A DNA stretch of 64,000 bases from Mesorhizobium loti (GTDB taxonomy: Bacteria; Pseudomonadota; Alphaproteobacteria; Rhizobiales; Rhizobiaceae): contig NZ_LPWA01000131.1 in NCBI RefSeq assembly GCF_001510895.1, positions 1 through 64,000 of the forward strand, written 5' to 3'. The notes under the pieces are model-generated. The model did no database searches. It was given only the letters and a program-made list of their open reading frames with translations, and was not told the origin of the DNA. Made by a program: the position numbers and the translations under genes. This document shows, in pieces, positions 35,019-44,711 of this stretch (the stretch's first letter is position 1; each line of letters opens with the position of its first letter).

Positions 35019-36551
35019 TCACAGCGGGATGTTGTCGTGCTTCTTCCAGGGGTTCTGCATGTCCTTGTTGCGCAGCATACGCAATGCCCGCTCGACACGG
35101 CGGCGGGTCGAGTGCGGCATGATCACCTCGTCGACATAGCCGCGCTCGGCCGCGACGAAGGGCGACAGGAAGCGATCCTCGTAAGCCTTTGTGTGGGCAG
35201 CGATCTTTTCCGCGTTGCCGATATCCTTGCGGTAGATGATCTCGACCGCGCCCCTGGCGCCCATCACCGCGATCTGCGCCGTCGGCCAGGCATAGTTCAT
35301 GTCACCGCGCAGGTGCTTTGAGGCCATGACGTCGTAGGCGCCGCCATAGGCCTTGCGGGTGATCACGGTGATCTTCGGCACTGTCGCCTCGGCATAGGCG
35401 AAGAGCAGTTTTGCGCCATGCTTGATCAGCCCGCCATATTCCTGCGCGGTGCCGGGCAGGAAGCCCGGAACGTCGACGAAGGTGACGATCGGTATCGAGA
35501 AACAGTCGCAGAAGCGCACGAAGCGCGCCGCCTTGCGGCTGGCGTCGGAATCGAGCACGCCGGCCAGCACCATCGGCTGGTTGGCGACGAAGCCGACGGT
35601 TCGACCGTCAACGCGGCCGAAGCCGGTGACGATGTTCTTGGCGAAGCTTGCCTGGATCTCGAAGAAGTCGCCTTCGTCGGCGACTTTGAGGATCAGTTCC
35701 TTGATGTCGTATGGCTTGTTGGCGTTGTCGGGGATCAGCCGGTCGAGCGACAGGTCGTGATCCATCACCGACTGATAGCATTCGATCTCGGGAATCTCGG
35801 CCGTGTTGGATGCTGGCAAAAGGTCGATCAGCCGGCGCATCTGCAGCAGCGCCTCGACGTCGTTGTCATAGGCGCCGTCGGCGATGGAGGATCTGGTCGT
35901 GTGCACCGTGGCGCCGCCGAGGCTCTCGGCCGTCACCGTCTCGTTGGTCACCGTCTTCACCACATCCGGCCCGGTGACGAACATGTAGGAAGTGTCGCGC
36001 ACCATGAAGATGAAGTCGGTCATGGCGGGCGAATAGACGTCGCCGCCGGCGCAAGGACCCATGATCAGCGAAATCTGCGGGATGACGCCGGAGGCGAGCA
36101 CGTTGCGCTGGAAAATCTCAGCATAGCCGCCGAGTGCTGCCACACCTTCCTGGATGCGGGCGCCGCCCGCGTCATAAAGGCCGATGATCGGCGCGCGGTT
36201 GCGCAGCGCCATCTCCTGCACCTTGATGACCTTCTCGGCGTGGGCTTCCGACAGCGAGCCGCCGAACACGGTGAAATCCTTGGCGAAGATATAGACGGGA
36301 CGCCCATTGACCGTGCCCCAACCGGTCACCACGCCGTCACCGGCGATCTTGGTCTTCTCCATCCCGAAGTCGGTGGAGCGGTGCTCGACATACATGTCGA
36401 ACTCCTCGAACGAACCCTCGTCGAGGAACACCTCGATGCGCTCGCGGGCGGTCAGCTTGCCCTTTTTGTGCTGGGCCTCGATCCGCTCCTTGCCGCCGCC
36501 CATGCGGGCGATCTCGCGGCGGCGCTCGAGTTCCTTCAGCACGTCTTTCAT
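35019..36551 (-). CDS. pccB: Propionyl-CoA carboxylase beta subunit (carboxyltransferase)
   Basis: Protein of 510 residues from the ATG at 36551, opening MKDVLKELERRREIARMGGG. The acyl-CoA carboxyltransferase fold is complete, with GGARIQEGVAALGGYAEIF and IMGPCAGGDVYSPAMTDF in the N-terminal half and FVDVPGFLPGTAQEYGGLI and KITVITRKAYGGAYDVM in the C-terminal half. It carboxylates propionyl-CoA to methylmalonyl-CoA together with a biotinylated alpha subunit. No pccA or mutase lies nearby in the window. Length and the DVPGFLPG block favour propionyl- over acetyl-CoA. Confidence 0.92.
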   Translation of the reverse strand: MKDVLKELERRREIARMGGGKERIEAQHKKGKLTARERIEVFLDEGSFEEFDMYVEHRSTDFGMEKTKIAGDGVVTGWGTVNGRPVYIFAKDFTVFGGSLSEAHAEKVIKVQEMALRNRAPIIGLYDAGGARIQEGVAALGGYAEIFQRNVLASGVIPQISLIMGPCAGGDVYSPAMTDFIFMVRDTSYMFVTGPDVVKTVTNETVTAESLGGATVHTTRSSIADGAYDNDVEALLQMRRLIDLLPASNTAEIPEIECYQSVMDHDLSLDRLIPDNANKPYDIKELILKVADEGDFFEIQASFAKNIVTGFGRVDGRTVGFVANQPMVLAGVLDSDASRKAARFVRFCDCFSIPIVTFVDVPGFLPGTAQEYGGLIKHGAKLLFAYAEATVPKITVITRKAYGGAYDVMASKHLRGDMNYAWPTAQIAVMGARGAVEIIYRKDIGNAEKIAAHTKAYEDRFLSPFVAAERGYVDEVIMPHSTRRRVERALRMLRNKDMQNPWKKHDNIPL

Positions 36552-36948
36552 CGCTGCCCCCAATAAGGAAAGGTGATTTGTGGTAATCGCGAGGGCAGCC
36601 GAGCGCAAGCGGCGCTTTTCGTCGTCGTTTTGCTGCGCTGCAACATAGCCTCTTGCATTTTTGGCCGGACTCGGCCATATGCGGCGGCATAGGCGCTTGG
36701 GCCGGAACTGTCCGGCTTTCTCCACGCATGAGACTGGTTGCGTCTGTTTTCCCTCTTTCCGGCAAGTCGGCCCCGACTGGTTGGCAACGTGGCGAAAAAG
36801 CCCCGGAGCATGAAGCTCGCGGGCACGACAGCGCAGCCGCGCGGACGTTTCGTCCGCCGCCTTGTCGTTCCTGACAATTTTTCGACGGCAGGTTGCGCCC
36901 TGCCGCCATTGCTGTTTGCGGCCTCGCGCCGCATGAAAGAAGAATATT
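36552..36948. other. 397-base gap between pccB and the helicase: promoters and structured leader
   Basis: No credible gene is seen. On the helicase side there are two clean hairpins, GCGGACG-TTT-CGTCCGC at 36841-36857 and GGCAGG-TTGCG-CCCTGCC near 36887-36904, followed by AAGAAGAA before the TTG start. A long structured leader is known for cold-induced RNA helicase genes of other bacteria, so this may be the helicase 5-prime UTR. Confidence 0.4.
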
Positions 36949-38393
36949 TTGACCAACGAAAACCAAGCGGAACCGAACGGTTTCGCAGCCCTTGGAATAA
37001 CCGGCGCGCTGCTCAAGGCCGCCAATGCGGCCGGTTTCACCGATCCGAAGCCGATCCAGGCGCAGGCGATCCCGCCGCAGCTTGAAGGCCGCGACATATT
37101 CGGCATCGCCCAGACCGGTTCGGGCAAGACTGCAGCCTTCGCGCTGCCGATCCTGTCGAAGATCATCGGCCTCGGCACCAAGCGCCGGCCGAAGACGGCG
37201 CGCGCGCTGATCCTGGCGCCGACGCGCGAGCTAGCCGTGCAGATCGAGGACACGATCAAGCTGCTTGCCAAGGGTGCGCATATTTCGACCGCGCTCGTGC
37301 TCGGCGGTGTCTCCCGCTACAGCCAGGTGAAGAAGATCGCGCCCGGCGTCGACATCCTGATCGCCACGCCCGGCCGGCTGACGGACCTCGTGCGTGAGGG
37401 TGACCTCATCCTTGCCGACACCAAATGGCTGGTGCTGGACGAGGGCGACCGCATGCTCGACATGGGCTTCATCAACGACGTCAAGCGCATCGCCAAGCAA
37501 CCGCGCCGGACCGCCAGACGGCGCTGTTCTCGGCGACGCTGCCGAACGAGATCGCGGAGCTTGCCAAGGGCCTGCTGAAGAATCCCGTCCGCATCGAGGT
37601 CGCGCCGCAGAGCACGACGGCGGCCGAGATCGTGCAGAGCGTGGTGCTTGCGCGCACGAAGCAGAAGCGTCAGGTGCTGTCCAAGATGCTGGCCGACGAG
37701 GCGATGCGCTCCGTGATCGTGTTCTCGCGCACCAAGCATGGTGCCGACCGCGTCACCAAGGATCTTGCCCGCGACGGCTTCAACGCCGCCGTCATCCACG
37801 GCAACAAGTCGCAGAACGCGCGCCAGAAGGCGCTCAACGATTTTCGCGACGGTTCGGTGCGCATCCTGGTGGCGACCGACATAGCCGCGCGCGGCATCGA
37901 CGTGCCCGGCATCAGCCATGTCGTGAATTTCGATCTGCCGGACGAGGCGGAAAGCTATGTCCATCGTATCGGCCGCACAGGCCGCAACGGCAGGGACGGC
38001 ATCGCGATCACGCTTTGCGATCCGTCGGAGAACGCCAAGCTGAGGCAGGTCGAGCGCATCATCCGCATGAAGCTTCCGGTGATCGCCGATCACCTCGGCA
38101 GCCCCGATCCGCAGCGTGATCCGAAAGAGAGGACCGAACGTCATTTCGAGCCGGCCAATGACCGCGAGCATCATGGGGCTCGCCGTGACGGCCGTCGCCC
38201 CGGTAGCGGCAACAATGGCAAGAAACGCTTCGGCGGTAACCCCAATGGCGAGCGCCAATTCGCGCCGAAACCGCAAGGCGAGCGTCCGGCGGGCGCGAAG
38301 CCGAACGGCGAGCGCAAGCCTGACGGCTTCAAGCGCTTCAAAGGCAACAAGCGCCGCTTCGGCGGCAAGCGGCCGGCGAACCGGGCTGCTTAA
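36949..38393 (+). pseudogene. DEAD-box RNA helicase (RhlE-type), single-base frameshift
   Basis: Starts at TTG 36949. Motif I AQTGSGKTAAF and motif Ib TPGRL are in the first frame, which breaks at 37497 after DVKRIAK. The second frame continues with TALFSATLP (SAT motif), VATDIAARGIDVPG and HRIGRTGRNGRDG to a basic Gly/Lys-rich tail. Adding one G (AAGGCAACC for AAGCAACC) gives a 481-residue protein. Motif II reads DEGD rather than DEAD (VLDEGDRMLDMGF). Such helicases unwind rRNA and mRNA structures, often under cold stress. Sequence error is more likely than loss. Confidence 0.82.
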
Positions 38394-38420
38394 GTCCCCA
38401 CTGACTGCCCGCCAGAAAAT

Positions 38421-38453
38421 GGAAACGGCCGGAGCATTGCTCCGGCCGTTTTC
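38421..38453. terminator. Bidirectional terminator between helicase and hydrolase
   Basis: Arms AAACGGCCGGAGCA and TGCTCCGGCCGTTT nearly meet and are flanked by A and T runs on the two sides. It serves two convergent genes. Confidence 0.85.
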
Positions 38454-38455
38454 AT

Positions 38456-39445
38456 TCACTGGCTTGATTGCTGCTGCATCAGTGCCTTTACCCACACCAC
38501 GATGCGCTCGGTGAGAAAACCGGTGGTCTGCGGCGACAGCGCATCGCCGGCAATGACGTGGTTGTCGGGGTCGCCGGTATCGTCCACCGGCACCAACTCG
38601 TGCGGGCCGCCCCAGCGGCCGGCGATCTCACGCGTGCGGTCCGGCCGCACCACCTTGTCGGCATCCGAGAAGATGAACAGGGCAGGGATGGTTGCCTTCT
38701 CGACCGGCGCGCCATAGGCGAGATCGGTGAGTGCAGCCATTGGCAGGGTCGCCGACATCGGATATCTGGTGGTCCAGAATTTTTCGTGCAGCGCGTTGCG
38801 CGCGGGAAAGCTGCGCTCCTTGCCGCCGACGAGCTCGGCGATCTGCTTGCCCCAAGGCATGGTAAGCACCTCGGCGCCGGACGCCTTGACGCCAAAATTC
38901 GGTGAGATGAACGCGATCGCCGCGACGCCGTCGGAGGCGCCTGGCTGGGTTGCGGCCCAAGTCGCCAGCGAGCCGCCGGTCGAGGTGGCGATGACGATCA
39001 CCTTGTCGCCGATCGCGCGGCCGATGGCGAGAGCCTCTTCATAGTCGTTGATCCAGGCGTTGACGCTGCCTTCCGCCATGGCGGCGCCGCCCTGCCCGTG
39101 GCCGGTCAGGCGCGTGTAGAAGAGATTGGCGTCGAGTTCATCCGCGACGTCGTCGGGCAGCGGACGAACCTCGCCCTTCGAGGCCGAGAAGCCATGGATA
39201 TAGACGATCGAAAACTTCGTCTTGGCGTGAATCATCGGGTTCGCCCAGATGATTTCCTTGTCCAGCCCGTCGCGAATATTGGGCACGGCGGCTTCTTCGC
39301 GCGCCAGATAGGCCTGTGGATCGTCGCCGATCACCGAAGGATCGAAGCGGATCGTCGTGTCGACGGCAACGCGTGGCCCGAGAACGAAACCGGCGACCAG
39401 AAGGAGGGCGAGACCCAGTACCGCAAGCACGATCCGTCGCCCCAT
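38456..39445 (-). CDS. Membrane-anchored alpha/beta hydrolase
   Basis: Protein of 329 residues from the ATG at 39445; a TTG four codons upstream is possible. An N-terminal membrane anchor or uncleaved signal (IVLAVLGLALLLVAGFVLG) precedes an alpha/beta hydrolase domain with oxyanion block VYIHGFSASKGEV. The nucleophile elbow reads ATSTGGS, so the usual first Gly of GxSxG is Ala. Asp and His candidates are in FSDADKVV and GDPDNHVIAG. It is likely an esterase or lipase acting outside the membrane. Substrate unknown. Confidence 0.75.
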   Translation of the reverse strand: MGRRIVLAVLGLALLLVAGFVLGPRVAVDTTIRFDPSVIGDDPQAYLAREEAAVPNIRDGLDKEIIWANPMIHAKTKFSIVYIHGFSASKGEVRPLPDDVADELDANLFYTRLTGHGQGGAAMAEGSVNAWINDYEEALAIGRAIGDKVIVIATSTGGSLATWAATQPGASDGVAAIAFISPNFGVKASGAEVLTMPWGKQIAELVGGKERSFPARNALHEKFWTTRYPMSATLPMAALTDLAYGAPVEKATIPALFIFSDADKVVRPDRTREIAGRWGGPHELVPVDDTGDPDNHVIAGDALSPQTTGFLTERIVVWVKALMQQQSSQ

Positions 39446-39610
39446 CACCGACTCCAAACAACAATCTTCAACCTATGGCCGCATTTTTGCGGACAGGCAA
39501 TCGCGGCTGACGGTTTTAAAACGCCGCGCCTGAGCGGATTTACGTGGGTACTCTAGGCTGTTTGTATATGTCGCTATCCCAAGACCGCTGCGCAGTTTTG
39601 GGCGACACGC

Positions 39611-40459
39611 TTATGTCGCCTGGTCCGGCGACCTGCCTGTCTCTTTCGGTATCTTGCGATCGAAAAACAGCGGTCGCGCCTTCCAACTGGTCGTCAGGCT
39701 GATGACCAGGCGGCCGATCGGACGCGGCAACAAACTAAGCAGCTTCAAGGGCCAGCTTATGTGGTAGGGGAAGGTGACTTCGAAGCCGCCCTTTCTGATG
39801 CCACGCGCCATGCGGCGCGACGCGCGTTGCACAGGCATCAGGCTTGGCATCGGCAGCGTGTTCTTTTCCGTCAGCGGCGTGTCGACGAAGCCCGGGTTGA
39901 TCACCTGAACGCGGATGTTCATCTTGTCGAAATCGTATTTCAGCGACTCCGCCAGGATATTGATCGCCGCCTTGGTGCCGCCATAGGCCGCGGTGGTCGG
40001 CCAGCCGGAATAGGCAGTGACCGATCCGACCAGGACAACATGCCCGCGCCCTCGCGTGCGCATGTAGTCGACCACGGGCACCAAGCCATTGACGATGCCG
40101 AAATAGTTGACGGCGAAGGAACGGTGAAAATCGCGCACCACGAGGTGCTCGCCGGGGGTGGCGATGTAGTTGCCGGCGTTGAAGACGGCAAGCACGATCG
40201 GCCCCATCTCGTTCTCGATCGCGGCGGCCGTGCGTGCCATCCCTTCCTCGTCGGTTACATCGCAGGGAAAGGATTTCACATGGCCGCTCATCTGCGCCGT
40301 CTCGACCAGCAGCGTGTCGACGGGATCGCTCGGCAGTGCCGTCACCGCGATGGCATAGCCCTGCCTCGCGAGATCCTTGGCCAGCGCACGGCCGAGGCCG
40401 CTGCTGCCGCCCGTGATCCAGGCGACACCGTCTTTCGGGTTGGCCCGGTAGAGTGTCAT
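39611..40459 (-). CDS. Short-chain dehydrogenase/reductase
   Basis: Protein of 282 residues. The Rossmann motif TGGSSGLGRALA is near residue 17 and the catalytic part reads VGSVTAYSGWPTTAAYGGTK with the Ser and the YxxxK pair. The family uses NAD(P)H to reduce or oxidise a wide range of alcohols and ketones. The C-terminal region (PRPIGRLVISLTTSWKARPL) is hydrophobic and may touch the membrane, as in SDRs of lipid metabolism. Substrate unknown. Confidence 0.82.
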   Translation of the reverse strand: MTLYRANPKDGVAWITGGSSGLGRALAKDLARQGYAIAVTALPSDPVDTLLVETAQMSGHVKSFPCDVTDEEGMARTAAAIENEMGPIVLAVFNAGNYIATPGEHLVVRDFHRSFAVNYFGIVNGLVPVVDYMRTRGRGHVVLVGSVTAYSGWPTTAAYGGTKAAINILAESLKYDFDKMNIRVQVINPGFVDTPLTEKNTLPMPSLMPVQRASRRMARGIRKGGFEVTFPYHISWPLKLLSLLPRPIGRLVISLTTSWKARPLFFDRKIPKETGRSPDQAT

Positions 40460-40652
40460 TGAAAGTCCTGCGAGTTGTCTGGGCTAGTGCTCTAGCGGCG
40501 AAGAAATCGGATGAAAAGAGCGCTTTTGGGCGCATCGCTGAAATGATCGAGAACATTGCAGCATCCGGAATGCGACTGGACCAGGCAAAATCTTGCCTTG
40601 AAACCGCGCCTTCCGGTTTCTAGGGTCTCGCCGCACGCATAAAGGAATCCTC

Positions 40653-41686
40653 ATGCCTCGTAATGTGATCGAAGCGATCGGCAACACACCCTTGATCCGG
40701 CTCAACAAGGCTTCGGACGCGACCGGCTGCGAGATCCTGGGCAAGGCCGAATTCATGAATCCGGGACAATCGGTCAAGGACCGTGCGGGCCTCTTCATCA
40801 TCAGGGACGCCGAGCAGCGCGGACTGCTGCGGCCTGGCGGCGTCATCGTCGAAGGGACCGCCGGCAACACCGGCATCGGCCTGACGCTGGTCGCCAAGCG
40901 CTCGGCTACCGGACCGTCATCGTGATCCCCGACACGCAGAGCCAGGAAAAGAAGGACACGATCAAGATCCTGGGCGCCGAACTGATCGAAGTGCCGGCCG
41001 TGCCCTACAAGAACCCTAATAACTATGTGAAGCTTTCGGGGCGGCTGGCCGAGCAACTGGCGCGCTCGGAACCGAACGGCGCGATCTGGGCGAACCAGTT
41101 CGACAACGTCGCCAACCGCGACGGCCATATCCGCACGACGGCCGAGGAAATCTGGAGCCAGACCAGCGGCAAGGTCGACGGTTTCGTGTCGGCAGTCGGT
41201 TCCGGCGGCACGCTCGCCGGCGTTGCGATCGGGCTCAAGGCCAAGAGCAACGCCGTCAAGATCGCGCTCGCCGATCCGCTTGGCGCCGCCCTCTATAGCT
41301 TCTACACCAGCGGCGAGCTGAAATCCGACGGCAGCTCGATCACCGAAGGCATCGGCCAGGGCCGCATCACCGCCAATCTCGACGGGTTCACGCCGGACTT
41401 CTCCTATCAGATTCCGGACGAGGAGGCCCTGCCGATCATCTTCGACCTGATCCAGGAAGAGGGGCTCTGCGTCGGCGGCTCGACCGGCATCAACATCGCC
41501 GGTGCCATCCGGCTGGCGCGCGAACTTGGTCCCGGTCATACGATCGTGACGATCCTCGCCGACTACGGCACGCGCTACCAGTCGAAGCTCTTCAATCCCG
41601 AGTTTCTGCGCGGCAAGAACCTGCCGGTGCCCGGCTGGATGGAAGAGAAAGCCGATATCTCGGTGCCGTTCGAAAAGGTGGCGTGA
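40653..41686 (+). pseudogene. cysK: Cysteine synthase A, single-base frameshift
   Basis: PLP enzyme that makes cysteine from O-acetylserine and sulphide. The first frame has MPRNVIEAIGNTPLIRLN, the PLP lysine block NPGQSVKDRAG and the substrate loop EGTAGNTGIGL. It breaks at 40898 after LVAK and resumes as VIPDTQSQEKKDTIK. The family reads LVAKALGYRTVIVIPD, so one G of AAGGCG is missing. Corrected length is 344 residues. AAAGGAA precedes the ATG. Its TGA overlaps the alaX ATG (TGATG). Confidence 0.83.
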
Positions 41687-42429
41687 TGGCGCAAAGGACC
41701 GAAGCGCTGTTCCGTGACGACGCCTACCTTAAGACGGCGGAGGCACAGGTCGTCGCCGTCAACGACCGCGGCGGCATCCTGCTTGATCGGACCATATTCT
41801 ACGCCACGTCGGGCGGGCAGCCCGGCGATACCGGCATGTTGGAACGTGCCGACGGCAGCCGCATCGCGATTGCCGCCAGCATCACCGGCGAGACCAAGGA
41901 CGAGATCATCCACGTGCCGGCGCCCGAGCAGGCCTTGCCGACGGTCGGCGAAAGGCTGAGGCTCGCCATCGATTGGGACCGACGGCATCTTCTGATGCGC
42001 ATGCACTCCGCTTGCCATCTGCTCACCGTCGTCTGTCCGTTTCCGATCACCGGAGCGGCGGTCGCCGAGGACGACAGCCGCGTGGATTTCGACATTCCCG
42101 ACGCCGGCTTCACCAAGGAAGACGTGACGGCGAGACTGATGGAGCTTGTGCGGGCCGACCATCCAATCTTCACCCGGTTGATCACCGACGAGGAACTTGC
42201 GGCCAGTCCAGGGCTTGTAAAATCGAAGAACGTCAGACCGCCGGTCGGCACCGGCAGGATTCGCCTGGTCTGCATCGGCGAGAATGCCTCGATCGACAGC
42301 CAGCCCTGCGGCGGCACGCATGTGAAGAGCAGCGGCGAGGTCGGCGAGATCCACATCGGCAAGATCGAGAAGAAGGGCCGCGAGAACCGGCGCTTCCGCA
42401 TTCGCTTCGGGCCGATGCCGGCGAACTGA
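41686..42429 (+). CDS. Alanyl-tRNA editing protein (AlaX)
   Basis: Protein of 247 residues starting at the ATG that overlaps the cysK stop. AlaX is a free-standing relative of the AlaRS editing domain and removes serine or glycine from tRNA-Ala. The zinc site is visible as HSACH (about residue 107) and CGGTH (about residue 208). Coupling to cysK is notable since both deal with serine-derived metabolites. It is 47 bases before sseA. Confidence 0.9.
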   Translation: MAQRTEALFRDDAYLKTAEAQVVAVNDRGGILLDRTIFYATSGGQPGDTGMLERADGSRIAIAASITGETKDEIIHVPAPEQALPTVGERLRLAIDWDRRHLLMRMHSACHLLTVVCPFPITGAAVAEDDSRVDFDIPDAGFTKEDVTARLMELVRADHPIFTRLITDEELAASPGLVKSKNVRPPVGTGRIRLVCIGENASIDSQPCGGTHVKSSGEVGEIHIGKIEKKGRENRRFRIRFGPMPAN

Positions 42430-42476
42430 CGGGCCAAGACGGATAAAGTCGCGAGAGGCGGGGCAGGAGCAGGAAA

Positions 42477-43328
42477 ATGGACGAAGACAGCCCTTTCATC
42501 GTCGACGCGGACTGGCTCGAGAAGCGGCTCGGCACACCCGGGCTGACCATTATAGACGCCTCCTGGTACCTGCCGGCGCAGAAGCGCAATGCCCACGCCG
42601 AATACGCCGCATCGCATATTCCGGGAGCGCTCTTCCTCGACCAGGACGAAGTTTCCGATCCGGATTCCAAGCTGCCGCATACATTGGCGTCGCCCCAATA
42701 CTTCGCGCAATATGTCGGCTCCATGGGCGTTTCTGCCGACGACACCATCGTCGTCTATGATGGCCCGGGGCTGTTTTCCGCGCCGCGCGCGTGGTGGATG
42801 TTCCGCGTCATGGGGGTCTTCCAAGTCTACATCTTGAACGGCGGCTTCGATCGCTGGAAGGCGGAAGGGCGGCCGGTGACGGCCGAGCAGACCAAGATTG
42901 CGCCTTGCGTCTTTTATGCCGATTTCGACGCAAACCGCGTCGCCAGCCTCGACGAGATGCGCCGGATCGTTGGAAGCGGAGAAAGCCAGATCGCCGACGC
43001 GCGCTCTCCAGGGCGCTTCGCAGGGACCGATCCGGAACCGCGTCCCGGCGTCCGTTCGGGCCATATGCCCGGCGCGCATAACGTTCCGGTTGCGGCACTT
43101 GCCGAAAATGGCGAGCTGCTGCCCAAGGGCCGCTTGCGCAAGGTGATCGAGGATGCCGGTATCGACCTTTCGAAACCGGTCGTCACCTCATGCGGATCGG
43201 GCATCACCGCGGCGGCGGTCACGCTGGCGCTGGAGACGCTTGGCCATACCGACAACAGGCTGTACGACGGCTCATGGACCGAATGGGGCGGGCTGAGCGA
43301 TACCCCTGTCGTAACGGGCAAGGAATGA
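42477..43328 (+). CDS. sseA: 3-mercaptopyruvate sulfurtransferase
   Basis: Protein of 283 residues with two rhodanese domains; only the second is catalytic, with Cys239 in TSCGSGITAAAV. The CGSGxTA loop marks mercaptopyruvate rather than thiosulphate sulfurtransferases. The interdomain block GRFAGTDPEPRPGVRSGHMP is typical. It moves sulphur from 3-mercaptopyruvate to acceptors in the cytoplasm. The cysK-alaX-sseA order makes a small sulphur amino-acid operon. Its stop overlaps the next ATG (ATGA). Confidence 0.93.
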   Translation: MDEDSPFIVDADWLEKRLGTPGLTIIDASWYLPAQKRNAHAEYAASHIPGALFLDQDEVSDPDSKLPHTLASPQYFAQYVGSMGVSADDTIVVYDGPGLFSAPRAWWMFRVMGVFQVYILNGGFDRWKAEGRPVTAEQTKIAPCVFYADFDANRVASLDEMRRIVGSGESQIADARSPGRFAGTDPEPRPGVRSGHMPGAHNVPVAALAENGELLPKGRLRKVIEDAGIDLSKPVVTSCGSGITAAAVTLALETLGHTDNRLYDGSWTEWGGLSDTPVVTGKE

Positions 43329-43897
43329 CGGCGATGGAAAACGGTGCGCCGAAGGATATCGAGGTCACGGTCACATTCCTCGAAATGCATGCGCCGCCGG
43401 CGGTGACGCCGCCGCTGCCCTACAACCGCCAGATCGCGCTGCTGAAAACCAGGGACATCCCGCTGCATTTCTACCGCTACCTGATGGATCGGGTGGGGCG
43501 CAAATGGCACTGGGTCAATGTTCTGCGGCTGAGCGACGAGGAACTGGCCGCCGGCCTGCATCGCGAGGATCGCGACATCAGGGTGCTTTACCTCGACGGT
43601 TCTCCCGCCGGCTTCTTCGACCTCAAGCCGCATCTGCCGGACGAAGTGGAGCTCGCCTATTTCGGCATGATGGAACACGCGCACGGGCAGGGAATTGGCC
43701 GCTGGTTCCTGGGCGCTGCGATTTCGGCAGCCTGGGCGCATGGGCCGAAGCGCGTCACTGTGCAGACCTGCACGCTCGACCATCCAGCGGCGCTGCCGCT
43801 TTACCAGAAGCTCGGCTTTGCGCCGGTGGCGCAGAAGAAAGAGGTCGTGCATCCGCTGACCTTCGCGGAGCGCTCGGCGAGCGTCATGCGGCCATAG
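43325..43897 (+). CDS. GNAT-family N-acetyltransferase
   Basis: Protein of 190 residues from the ATG overlapping the sseA stop; an ATG three codons later is possible. The acetyl-CoA binding region reads HAHGQGIGRWFLGAAISAAW, followed by TLDHPAALPLYQKLGFAPV, the usual last GNAT motif. The N-terminal third (YNRQIALLKTRDIPLHFYRY) is typical of a rhizobial subgroup. The substrate is not known. Translational coupling to sseA suggests the same operon. Confidence 0.82.
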   Translation: MTAMENGAPKDIEVTVTFLEMHAPPAVTPPLPYNRQIALLKTRDIPLHFYRYLMDRVGRKWHWVNVLRLSDEELAAGLHREDRDIRVLYLDGSPAGFFDLKPHLPDEVELAYFGMMEHAHGQGIGRWFLGAAISAAWAHGPKRVTVQTCTLDHPAALPLYQKLGFAPVAQKKEVVHPLTFAERSASVMRP

Positions 43898-44002
43898 TTC
43901 TACTTATTCTTCTTAAATGAATTGGCCGTTCATCGGCGCTTCAGACTGTCTTTGTCATGGTTCGGCCAGCAACAACGGCCGAGGCCTGAAGGAGAGAAAG
44001 AC

Positions 44003-44560
44003 ATGCTGACCCGACGTACATTTGCCGTGGCGATGGTAGCGGCGCTTGCCATGCCGAGCCTTGGCTTTACGCAGGCCACCACGCCCTCGGCCGCGACGAT
44101 AGAACGCCAGCTCGAAGCGGCGCCCAGGGTCAAGCTGCGTCCCAACCAGCGCGTCACCATCCGCGAGTTCAAGAAGCGGCCGGACCTGAGGCGCATGGCG
44201 CGCTCGATCGATATCCAGTCGATCAACTTCGAATTCGGCTCGGCCGCTATTTCCCCGTCGCAATATGGCAAGGTCGAGATCATCGCCGATGCGCTCCGCC
44301 GCATCCTGAGGCGCGACCGCGGCGCCCGCATCCTGATTGAAGGCCATACGGACGCGGTGGGCTCGTTCGAATCGAACCAGATCCTGTCGGAGCAACGCGC
44401 CGCATCGCTGAAGCGCACGCTGGTCCGCGAATTCGGCGTACCCGCCTATGCGATGGAGACCGTCGGCTACGGCGAGGAATTCCTGCTGGTGCCGACCCAG
44501 CAGGAGAACTGGCGAAACCGCCGCGTGACGCTGCGCCGCTTCGACGATTTCGTGCGCTAG
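44003..44560 (+). CDS. OmpA-family peptidoglycan-associated protein
   Basis: Protein of 185 residues from the ATG at 44003 with AAGGAGAG upstream. A Sec signal peptide (AVAMVAALAMPSLGFTQA) is followed by a short linker and one OmpA-C domain: INFEFGSAAISPSQYGKVEI, then the NxxLSxxRA-type block ESNQILSEQRAASLKRTLV. Such proteins bind diaminopimelate in peptidoglycan from the periplasm. There is no beta-barrel part and no lipobox, so it is probably soluble. A strong terminator follows. Confidence 0.85.
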   Translation: MLTRRTFAVAMVAALAMPSLGFTQATTPSAATIERQLEAAPRVKLRPNQRVTIREFKKRPDLRRMARSIDIQSINFEFGSAAISPSQYGKVEIIADALRRILRRDRGARILIEGHTDAVGSFESNQILSEQRAASLKRTLVREFGVPAYAMETVGYGEEFLLVPTQQENWRNRRVTLRRFDDFVR

Positions 44561-44586
44561 AGCTCGTACTTCCTTCTGAATATCAG

Positions 44587-44612
44587 GAGCCCGGCTCGGC
44601 AAAGCCGGGCTC
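44587..44612 (+). terminator. Terminator after the OmpA-like gene
   Basis: Stem GAGCCCGGCT / AGCCGGGCTC with loop CGGCAA, followed by TTT, 26 bases after the stop codon. Confidence 0.8.
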
Positions 44613-44711
44613 TTTCCATACAGCAAATACGCACGAACCGCTTGGCAGGAATCGGGTGGGAGACGCCGTCGCATGAGCATAATTTCCGACCGACGACACC
44701 GGAGATTTGCC

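Noticed and set aside
36738..37085. A small gene in the leader of the helicase
   Set aside because: The frame runs through the hairpins and into the helicase gene in the wrong frame, with no ribosome binding site or recognised sequence.
40460..40652. A riboswitch ahead of cysK
   Set aside because: No SAM- or cysteine-related riboswitch core could be recognised in the 193-base gap.
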